Part shown: in pieces, positions 12,701 through 24,700 of the stretch
Layout: every line of letters begins with the position of its first letter
Numbering within the stretch: the stretch's first letter is position 1
DNA from: Arenicola marina
Lineage: Eukaryota > Annelida > Polychaeta > Arenicolidae
Direction: 5' to 3'
DNA: 64,000 nt
NCBI GenBank assembly: GCA_964019135.1
Contig: OZ025252.1
Span: forward strand, 5,472,823 to 5,536,822
Position numbers and translations under genes: made by a program
The notes under the pieces: model-generated
The model's database searches: none
Told to the model about the DNA's origin: nothing
What the model saw: only the letters and a program-made list of their open reading frames with translations

Positions 12701-15700
12701 GAGGAGGCATTGGACGGCGAGGAGGTCCTCGAGCTGCTTGACGAGCACCGTCCACCGGGCGCGGTCTATCGTCACCGACTCGTAGTCCGAGAGGTCCACC
12801 TTGTCCGAGTGGGCGCTCCCCGTCATCTGGGCCTCCTGTCCACACCGCCATCCACAACATCATTATACACATCCACACATAGTTATATCTTGTACATACA
12901 TAGCCATGTTGTACATACATAGCCATGTTGTACATATATATCCATGTTGTACATATATATCCATGTTGTACATATATATCAATGTTGTACATATATATCA
13001 ATGTTGTACATACATATCCATGTTTTACATACATATCCATGCTGTACAGACATATCCACGTTGCACATACATATCCATGTTGTACATACATATTTATATG
13101 TTTCCATATATTATTGCAACCTGGCCCAAACGCTAGAAAATGGAGACCTCACTGTACTCATCCAGATTTGCATCTTTATATTTGCATGTACATATCCATA
13201 TGTTACATATATATATGTTCATGCTTCATTAGCTATTATTTTACGTATATAAATATTCAGAGTTTGAATCTACACATGCTGTACTTTTATGATTATGGTA
13301 TGTACACGTATGCAAATATTTATATTGTATATCAAGGTTTATATTAATTTGTCCTAATAATTTACCCCGTGGTTGGCATCCTGGCGAAACTGACAACATA
13401 ATTATTGATATCCAGATATAAGCAACGATATATCTTCATATATTTGTCGACAACTGTTATCCCATTGTCCGAGAGTCTCAGTCTTCCTCCTTCGTGTCTC
13501 TTTCAATCGGTTGACAGTACCGACACCAGTGGTGCATTGCCAGGCATTGCCACTCATCCTAAGCATATTCAACTCGTCTACTTAACAGACTGCGTCGGTC
13601 TCATAGCTCAAGGGGGTCTACGGTTATTTGCAGCATTAGACCGACAGGTTGACACACCCACCAAGGTATCAGATAAATATACCAAGCAGCAGGGTGTGTG
13701 GCAGCATTCGTGATCTATACCACGGTTGTAATTTGCGTCACTATGGAAACGTCATTTTTATGAAGACGTTACCGTGGAATGGAATGGAATGGAATGTTGG
13801 TGTTTTAGGCCACTTTTGTGCACATACAGGCTAAATTGGGCCAAGGAACCTCCCGAGAGGATGAAGGATGAAGGAATGAAACATGCCCCAGATTAGGTGC
13901 CCGAGCCCGGATTCGAACCCAGGACCTGTTGATCTGCGGTCTAGTGCGCTAACCACTACACCAAGGAGGCCCCCCGTTACCGTGGTAACTATGGCCAGTT
14001 CCATGGCGACGCTTCGGCAGACATAAGCCGCCAACAATGCTGACACTATGTTCTGTGATTGGCTGCAGTACTCTCTCAGCGTCTGCCACCATGGCGACGG
14101 GCTGTTGTCATCCGGGATCATGACGTCACTAGCATCTGAAGGGAAACACACATAGCTATGACGTCAATGGCCTCTGAAGGGACACAAATAGCTATGATGT
14201 CACTAGCATCTGAAGAGAAGCACACATAGCTATGACGTCACTAGCATCTGAAGGCAAACACGTAGTTATGACGTCACTAGCATCTCAATGGAAACACACA
14301 GATATGACGTCAGTAGCCTCTGAAGGGACACACATAGCTATGATGTCGCTAGCATCTGAAGAGAAGCACACATAGCTTTGACGTCAATAGCATCAGAAGG
14401 GAAAAACATAGCTATGACGCCACTAGCATCTGAATGGAAGCACACATAGCTATGACGTCACTAGCATCTGAATGGACGAGCACATAGCTAAAGATGGCGA
14501 CCATAAATTGCAATAAGTCACATAAATTTCACGGTATTTATAACATGCAAAGTCACACATATAGTATGGATCATAAATGGTTTGTTGTGTATAATCTATA
14601 AGTCTAAACGAAATCAACATTAAGGGCGAGAGCTAGAGACTAGTGGCGCCACAGTGTGGCGTACGCGATTAATGCATTACGTCATCTGGCGAATGCATGG
14701 GAACAATGTTTGAAGCGTGTATGAGCGATAAAAGGCGACAGTGGCGATCTGCCGCGGAAAACGGTCGGGTACTATTTTAACTGTAAACATTGTTTAATGA
14801 ATATTCATGAATCTTCATACCCACAAGTTACAGAAAATTAATGGAACGGCGGTTGTTGCGATGGGCAGCGATGGCGGCAAACTCGTTTAAATTCGATTTG
14901 ACTGAAGAATTAACTGCTTTTTGGGCATTGTTGCTTGGCAAACATGACCGGGAGACGGTTTAGCAGACGATAGGAATGCTTGGTTTGTCACGACCGTGAG
15001 AGGGCTTGGCAGACGATGGGAAGGCCTGGACTTGGTAGACAATGTGAAGGCTAGAATTGTTGTGACCGTGGGAGGCCGTGATAGGGCCAATGACCAGGTG
15101 GCATGTGATTGAATAAACTAAAATGCCATCAACAAAAATTAAATCAATGTTTACAGGGGGTGCGGGTATTAACCTTACATGCCACCCCCAAAACAAGTAA
15201 ACAAACATTTTCTCGTGTTGCAATCAGTAAAGAACGCTAAAAAGTACACTGAAGCATACTACCTTACCGACGATGGAATGCCTTTCTTACCAGAAAAATT
15301 CCCTCCGCCCCCACCCCCCCCCCACCCCAACCCCCGTTGTACTCCCGGTCATTTTCACCCTCCCTCACACCTGGTAGCAAAGGGGGTACTTCATATATTG
15401 CTGGGTTGGGGGGGGGGGGGGGGGGGGGGGCGGTAAAGCCCCTCTTCTTCACCTCGAAAATCCGCTCGGTAGGGGCATTTTACCGTCAAAATCCGCTCGG
15501 AAGGGGTATTTCTTTTCGTAGACCCGCTCAATGTCGCACATTTTTAGAGAGCCCCCACCCCCCAGTCGCAAGTTTTAAAATATCCGCTCTAGTATTTATA
15601 GGGATATTTTTTTCATCACAAGTGTCCACTCCCTCAGGCATGTCAAGGGGCACACGCGGAACCATCCCACAGATTTGTAAAAGAGTGCCCCCGCCCCATT

Positions 15701-18700
15701 CCCCGGTTAGGTAGTGTGATCTAAATATCCGCCTGACGAAAGTATGTAGCAATATCATTATATACATTCAGCCAGTTTTACTATTCGTTATGTAAAGTAA
15801 AGGAAGGGGTGTTCTGACTTTTGTTATGCATATATAAGGCAACTCCGTATATGACGCAACGAAGGTTGGCAGATTTCATAACACATGTCAGATACAATTT
15901 TTTGTCTTTCAAACAAAACGGCTCCATAGAATTGCCTACAACTTGAGAGTTATTGAGAAATATATATTGAGAGATGGGAACTGAAAAAAAAGGATAGGTG
16001 ATCGATCTCTTTAAAAAGTTATGGGAGGCTGTATACACCCACCCCCTAAAGTCGGGTAGAATATTTGTGCATTGTGACTGAGCAATGTCAACTCGATCCT
16101 TTGTGTCGTATTCGTTATAACCCTAACACTGGTTCAGCATTGTGTGCCATGAATCTTAGTATTATTACACAGCATAACATGTGTTGGTTTGCAATCGGAA
16201 CAATAAGAATACATTTGTTGTCTATATGTTTGAGACACTGGTTCATAATTCATCTAGTTTAGGGCTTGCTTGATCATGATGATAGGGGGTATCATTTCAC
16301 ACCCATAGATAAAATTTAAGGTCGGTGACCATGTCTTCTTATTGTTTAAATCAACTAAAGAGATTTTATACTAACCGTATGCCAAGTTTAAGCAAATTCT
16401 ATCGATGGCTAATTTTCGGCCAATGCCAGGCCCTTGCCCTTAAGTAAGAAAATTGATGTTTTAAACTGCCGGGCTCCTCAAAGTCTTTGACTCCCTCATA
16501 AGTCACCGTGCGATATCGATATCATAGAATTTGTCTATACGAGTGATTTAGCTTTCTTTGTCTGCAGTAACGGCAACGTAGAAATCAGCGTCAGTCGTTG
16601 ATTACGCATTGTACACTGTATTACACTGACCTTTCAAGCTGGTGATACTTTTGACTAGAGTTTTCAGCGGTACGGTGTCCTCCGCTACCCTTCGCTCGTC
16701 CCCAAGCCACAGCAGGAGCAACAGCGACTGGAAACAACATCCGCACTCTGCCATAAACTGGTACGAGAGCTACCTGGTGCTCCTGATGACGTCACTCGGC
16801 CCTATTCACCCAATCACACTATTCACTCATAGTATATGTGGTATAGTTAATAAACTGAAAATATATATTTAATTAACAGTCTATCTAATGATTCCGTAAT
16901 TCGCGAAAATATAGAACACGTACTCAACATTACTTAAGTTTTCTCGAGCAACATCAGAACAATAAATACCTTACCCTAATTTATATCATTTAATTATTCC
17001 CGAGCAACATCGGATCGAGTACCGAACAGGAAGTGTCCCCCACTCCATCCTCATCTGTTTGATGTGTCTACACGCCACACTTACCAAAAGGTTCTCAGCG
17101 GGAATGTGGCTCTCCTTGAGTAAGTGGTTGAAGTCACTCGAAGTGCCATGCTCCAAGGTCTTGGCAAACAGGAAACGAGCTGCAAAAGAAAGCAAACAAC
17201 ACATCTGATATTCCACGTCCATGCATTCTCGTCACCAGACCCCCAAACAAAACCGGACATATTAATTAACCAACCGTTGGTCTGGAACATGTTGTGATCT
17301 CACTCATGAAACACCTCCATGATATACTGCCGAAGATAGCACGTGGTGCTCTATTATCGCTCACTATAAATCACTAACCCCACCTTATTACCATTGACGC
17401 CGCTCACGTAGCCATTCACTCACCTAGTCTCAGCGTTCTGTTCTCAGACAGACCCGGGGACTTACTGCCGAAGTGCATTCTCCGATAGCACGTGGCGCCC
17501 AATTATCGCTCACTAGAAATCACCAACCCTCCCTCTGACGTAGCTAGTCACTCACCTAGTCTCATTGTTCTGCTCTCAGACAGACCCGGGGACACATGCA
17601 CTCGCAGAAAGCTGCCATCGGCGCTGTCCGCCGCTCCGGCACCACCACTAGCGCCACCGCCGCTGGCTCCACTGGTACCGGTGGCGCCGCCACTGGGCTC
17701 GGCGCGAGTCATTTGGCACTCGAAGCAGCCGAGGAAATCTGTGACGGTGATGACGGCCGGGTCGGCCTGGAAGGTGACGTGGCGGGCGCCGCTCGGCTCC
17801 TCCACCGTCTGCCAGTACGCTTCCAGCTCCCTCAGCAGCTGGCCCGCCTCCCCAGACGCCACGGACAGCGTCTGGCCCAGTGTCTGGCGGGCGGACGGAG
17901 AACGTGACTTGTATAACACGAACACTATACACAGTGAAACCCCCTAAACAGAACCCCGAAATCAGGTCAAAATCAGACGTTTTTACAACCGGGTTCCGAT
18001 GCCGTTTATCGAGTAACCTTGATAAACCGAAAACTTCAGCAAAGCGAATACATTCCTGTGCCCCAAACACGTTCGAATACCTTCAACTGTATCAACGAAA
18101 ATCTGACATCGTTTCTTCAGCGAAATTAGCCATGGTCGTCTTTTAGTGGAGACTACGGACCAGTAAGACGTATGACCGGATAGACCCTACATATCTGGGT
18201 TGGTGTTAGACCATACATATCGGGGTAGGGGATGGACCCACCTCCTCAGTGACGGGGTCTGAGGTGTGGCTGTGCTCGGCCGCGTTGACCCTGGAGACGG
18301 CCTGGTAGGTGTGGAGCAGCAGGCCCTGCACCCGGCAGTACTGGGCCAACAACCGGCTCTCGTAGTCCAGCGGCGCGCTCACCGCACTGCCCTCCAGGTC
18401 CACGTCAGGGGCTGTGTGACAGGTAGGTTGTGTGATAGATTTGTGTGTTGGGGGGGGGGCAGTGTGTGTGTGGGGGGGTGCAGTGTGTGTGTGGGGGGGG
18501 GAGCAGTGTGCGCTCACCACACTGCCCCCTAGGTCAACGTCTGCGGCTGTGTGATAGACAGGCAGTGTGATGTGTGTGTGTGTGTGGGGGGGGGGGGGGC
18601 ATCGTGATAGGTAGGCCGTGTGTGGTAAATATACATTGTGGGGTAGATAGGCATTGTGGGGTAGATAGGTATTGTGGGGTAGATAGACAGTGTGTGGTAG

Positions 18701-21700
18701 ACAGACTTTGTGGGGTAGATAGGCAGCGTGTGGTAGATAGGCATTGTGAGGTAGATATATGCACTGTTTGGTAGATAGGCAGTGTGAGGATGATAGGCAG
18801 TGTGAGGATGATAGGCAGTGTGAGGATGATAGGCAGTGTGAGGATGATAGGCAGTGTGAGGATGGTAGGCAGTGTGAGGATGATAGGCAGTGTGAGGATG
18901 ATAGGCAGTGTGAGGATGATAGGCAGTGTGAGGATGATAGGCAGTGTGAGGATGGTAGGCAGTGTGAGGATGGTAGGCAGTGTGAGGATGATAGGCAGTG
19001 TGAGGATGGTAGGCAGTGTGAGGATGATAGGCAGTGTGAGGATGATAGGCAGTGTGAGGATGATAGGCAGTGTGAGGATGATAGGCAGTGTGAGGATGAT
19101 AGGCAGTGTGAGGATGATAGGCAGTGTGAGGATGATAGGCAGTGTGAGGATGATAGGCAGTGTGAGGATGATAGGCAGTGTGAGGATGATAGGCAGTGTG
19201 AGGATGATAGGCAGTGTGCAATATAGATTCGAAGTGGGACAACATATAAAACACAAGATAAACTCAAAAGTCTACAAATATTCTAACCCCGAAAGCGTGT
19301 ACATATGATGCCTGTAAAAACAACTCAATTCCTCACAGATCGTGCCGTCAATTCTCACAATGACAATGCAAATCTGGTGACGTGACCTACCTAGACTTTC
19401 CAGTTGCTTAGCGACCGCTGCCGTGACGCTGAGGAGGAACCCCGGGGTGAGGTACTTGGTCTGTAGCACGCGCTCCAGGCCCTGGCGACACACAGACAGA
19501 TGGGGGTAAAGCTCCCTGATAACACAGACAGAGGGGGGTAAAGCTCCCTGATGACACAGACAGAGGGGGGTAAAGCTCCCTGATAACACAGACAGAGGGG
19601 GGTAAAGCTCCCTGATAACACAGACAGAGAGGGGTAAAGCTCCCTGATAACACAGACAGATGGGGTAAAGCTCCCTGATAACACAGACAGATGGGGTAAA
19701 GCTCCCTGATAACACAGACAGAGGGGGATAAAGCTCCCTGATAACACAGACAGATGGGGGTAAAGCTCCCTGATAACACAGACAGATGGGGTAAAGCTCC
19801 CTGATAACACAGAGGGGGGTAAAGCTCCCTGATAACACAGACAGAGGGGAGTAAAGCTCCCTGATAACACAGACAGATGGGATAAAGCTCCCTGATAACA
19901 CAGACAGAGGGGGATAAAGCTCCCTGATAACACAGACAGATGGGGTAAAGCTCCCTGGTAACACAGACAGATGGGGTACAGCTCCCTGATAACACAGAAA
20001 GATGGGGTAAAGCTCCCTGATAACACAGAGGGGGGTAAAGCTCCCTGATAACACAGACAGAGGGGGATAAAGCTCCCTGATAACACAGACAGATGGGGTA
20101 AAGCTCCCTGGTAACACAGACAGATGGGGTACAGCTCCCTGATAACACAGAAAGATGGGGTAAAGCTCCCTGATAACACAGAGGGGGGTAAAGCTCCCTG
20201 ATAACACAGACAGAGGGGGATAAAGCTCCCTGATAACACAGACAGATGGGGTAAAGCTCCCTGGTAACACAGACAGATGGGGTACAGCTCCCTGATAACA
20301 CAGAAAGATGGGGTAAAGCTCCCTGATAACACAGAGGGGGGTAAAGCTCCCTGATAACACAGACAGAGGGGGGTAAAGCTCCCTGATAACACAGACAGAG
20401 GGGAGTAAAGCTCCCTGATAACACAGACAGAGAGGGGTAAAGCTCCCTGATAACACAGACAGATGGGGTAAAGCTCCCTGATAACACAGACAGAGAGGGG
20501 TAAAGCTCCCTGATAACACAGACAGATGGGGTAAAGCTCCCTGATAACACAGACAGATGGGGTAAAGCTCCCTGATAACACAGACAGATGGGGTAAAGCT
20601 CCCTGATAACACAGACAGATGGGGTAAAGCTCCCTGATAACACAGACAGAGGGGGATAAAGCTCCCTGATAACAGACAGAGGGGGATAAAGCTCCCTGAT
20701 AACACAGACAGAGGGGGATAAAGCTCCCTGATAACACAGACAGAGGGGGATAAAGCTCCCTGATAACAGACAGAGGGGGATAAAGCTCCCTGATAACACA
20801 GACAGAGGGAGATAAAGCTCCCTGATAACACAGACAGAGGGGGGTAAAGCTCCCTGATAACACAGACAGAGGGGGGTAAAGCTCCCTGATAACACAGACA
20901 GATGGGGTAAAGCTCCCTGATAACACAGACAGATGGGGTAAACACAACGTGCATCGAGACAGAGGGGGGGGGGAGGGGGAATTAAGGACAGCGCGTGACA
21001 TTTGGTGTATAAGATTTCACTTACAATGACACATTACACACAAACGTTACTCAGAGAGTGTTATGAACTGTTTTATTGCATTGGCTAACCTGGACTGTGT
21101 GCTTATGAGACTATCGATAGATGCGTAAATAATGAACATACGCGTATGTAAATGCTAATTATGAATATGCACCAAAAAATTTGAACCGAATAAGTATATA
21201 CAAAACTATATAAAACTATTGCTGAAAAACCAGTGATGTTAGGGTAATGGGCTCCTCTCTTGTCACGTGACCGCATTGCCCACCTGTTGTCTGATCCCGG
21301 AGATCTTTATATCGAGAAGAGTTTGGACCACTTCGCCTTGTAGAGCGCCTGTAAAGGGATGTACAGTGTTATACGTGGATACAAGTCAGGTGCTTGGGCT
21401 CTGTGATCAGACCAGGTAGGTCACTGCAAACTTACCTTCAACATTATAATGGCATCAACACGGTACGGCTTCGTTACGGGAATTCACAATTCTTACTTTA
21501 ACTTGATATGACGGAAGCACAATTATTACCAGAGGGTGTCTATTCATATAGTTCTAACCAAGACGTAACCATAAACCATGATAGCATATTTCTTATGCGA
21601 CTTCAAACATAGCATTATTGTGAAATTGAAAAGTTAAAATATTAATAAGTCCGAGACTGGTCACATTTAATGCGCATCGGTATGTTTCTATCCTCGCGGC

Positions 21701-24700
21701 TTGAATACACTGGAATTGGCCAGAGAACGACACAGGATGATAGTGTCCGGTCAGCCACCAGCACAGGTCACGTGACCTAGCGAGCCACCCACCGCTCTCG
21801 GCGAGGTGCTCCTTCAAGACGATCTTGAGTTTCTTCAGCAGGTGCATGTCGCGCGCTCGCTTGCTGTTCTTGTCTCTGTAACACACACCACAGGGCGTGA
21901 GGATAAACGGAACAGTGGTACAAGGCGTAAGGACACACAGAACAGTGGTACAAGGCGTGAGGACACAGAGAACAGTGGTATAAGGCGTGAGGACACACAG
22001 CACAGTGGTACAAGGCGTGAGGATATAAAGGAAAGTAGCAAATCAAGGATTAAAGTCAAAATGGTTTACGCCGAAATTCCATTTTTTTGCAAACTCAAAA
22101 GAATTTTTAAATAAACATAAAAATACATATATAAAGTATTATGGTGGACTTGATTAAATATTAATTTTGATTCACATTCCTTCCACATCATATAATTAGG
22201 TGACAGGATGTCCATTTGAACGGCGAGTACGGGTTTGTCGCGATTTACCAACCGAGAAAAACACCACATGCCTCAACCAATCAAGATCGAAAGAAAGCAA
22301 AATTCCGCTTTTCTTAGGTTTACATATGGGGGTGGTTTCATTATAATTTATCCTTCTTTAAAAGAAAGTAGTTGGCAAACATTGATTTAAGTAAGATCGA
22401 CGAATAAAAAATGCTTGCACTGTGAATGAGTCATCAGCATATGAAGTATTCTGTTACGAGCTCACACTTAGTGAAAGCTTCCCCAGATATCACTTTCTAA
22501 CGGAAGGGAATAATGAATAAATTAGCATGCATAATGAGGCCGTACCCGAGCGCCAGGTGGAAGGGTACGTCGAGGATTTTGATGGTTCCCTCCGGGTCGA
22601 CGAGGTAGATGCTGTAGAGGTGGACGCGCACGCTGCGGTAGCTCACGTTGTTGAGCCCCATCATGCCGTGGCTGGGACACAGCATGACGCACCACTTACT
22701 GACGTTAAACGCCGCCACGCGGGGTCCCTGCTGCGCCGCCCACACCTGAAACAGGGAACCAGCCATGCCCTTACGTGGACTCATCGATACGCTGTCGTCT
22801 GTTTCGCGAGAAGTTAAAATTAATTGAATAATGTAGCTTGTTAAACGATTTATAGGATGTATTTTAGTATTTAAGAACTTTTAGAAGTATTTTTTTAAAG
22901 TAAGTAAAAGATGAAATGAAGTTCATAAAATGAGAATGGTGCGCTATACTGTAAAGATATGTATATCTTATCAGTGATATTCTGACCTCCAGAATTCCCC
23001 TGCGGGCCGCATATATGACTAGGAAGAGGGCGCGCCTCGGCGGGTGGGGGGCGGCGGACCGATCCTGAGGAGGGTCCTCGCCCACGTCCAGCCACCCCAC
23101 CTGGGCGTCGCGGTAACCTAGCAACAAAACAACACAGTCAAACACCTGCTACCAGTGTGCAGCAGCCAGCGTGAGGGCAGAAGTACATTCCGGTATTAGA
23201 GTATAATACAGGTCGGAAGTCTTTATCTAGGATTACACCCGAGCTTCCCCTTGTCTCAAAGGATAAGCGGGGTAGCTTCTATTCCATAGCTATATGTGTA
23301 ATCTTACCGACGTATCTACATAAAGACAGCAGGTGTCTTTGGCACACGCCTTGTATTACAGAAAATCACACTATCAGGTTCTCACACATCCTGACAGCAG
23401 TGTCACTCACCTAACCACATCCTGATAGCAGTGTCACTCACCTGACCACATCCTGAAAGCAGTGTCAAGTACGTTGACAGCAGCATCACAGACACGTTCA
23501 CATGCTGACAGCAGCGTCACCCACCTTTACACATCCTGACAGCAGCGTCACCCACCTTTCCACACCCTGGCAGCAGTGTCACCCACCTTTCCACACTATG
23601 ACATCAGTGCCACCCAGCTTTCCACATCCTGACAACGATGTCACCCACCTTTCCACATTCTGACAGCAGTGTCACCCACCTTTCCTCATCTTGACAGCAG
23701 TGTCACCCACCTTTCCTCATCTTGACAGCAGTGTCACCCACCTTCCCACGTCCTGACAGCAGTGTCACCCACCTTCCCACGTCCTGACAGCAGTGTCGCC
23801 CACCTTTACACACCCTGAGAGCAGTGTTGCCCACCTTTCCTCATCTTGACAGCAGTATCACCCACCTTTCCTCATCTTGACAGCAGTGTCACCCACCTTT
23901 CCACGCCCTAACAGCAGTGTCACCCACATTCCCACGTCCTGACAGCAGTGTCACCCACCTTTACACACCCTGACAGCAGTGTCGCCCACCTTTCCTCATC
24001 TTGACAGCAGTGTCACCCACCTTTCCTCATCTTGACAGCAGTGTCACCCACCTTCCCACGCCCTAACAGCAGTGTCACCCACCTTTACACACCCTAACAG
24101 CAGTGTCACCCACCTTCCCACGTCCTGACAGCAGTGTCGCCCACCTTTACACACCCTGACAGCAGTGTTGCCCATCTTTCCTCATCTTGACAGCAGTGTC
24201 ACCCACCTCCCCACGTCTTGACAGCAGTGTCGTCCACCTTCCCACGTCCTGACAGCAACGTCACATACCTTTACACACCCTGACCGCAGTATCACCCACC
24301 TACCCACATTCTGACAGCAGTGTCACCCACCTTTCCGCACCCTGACAGCAGTGTCGTCCACCTTCCCACGTCCTGACAGCAGCGTCACATACATTTACAT
24401 ACCCTGACCGCAGTATCACCCACCTTTTCACATCTTGACAGCAGTCACCCACTTTTCCACATCATGACAGCAGTGTCGCCCACCTTTCCACATTCCGACG
24501 GCAGTGTCACCCACGTTCCCACGTCCTGACAGCAATGTCACCCACCTTCCCACATCCTGACAGCAGTGTCACCCACCTTTCCACACGATGACATCAGTGC
24601 CGCCCAGCTTTCCACATCCTGGCAGCAGTGTCACCCACCTTTCCACACCCTGACAGCAGTGTCGCCCACCTTTCCTCATCTTGACAGCAGTGTCACCCAC

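Noticed and set aside
12681..13136. Tyr/His/Cys-rich repeat frames on both strands
   Set aside because: They read through RAB3GAP2 exon 23 into the 19-bp intronic repeat; only the exon part is coding.
18206..20954. Very long open frames on both strands (up to 560 codons)
   Set aside because: They are translations of the 18-bp and 31-bp arrays inside RAB3GAP2 introns; several frames are open at once and the peptides are simple repeats.
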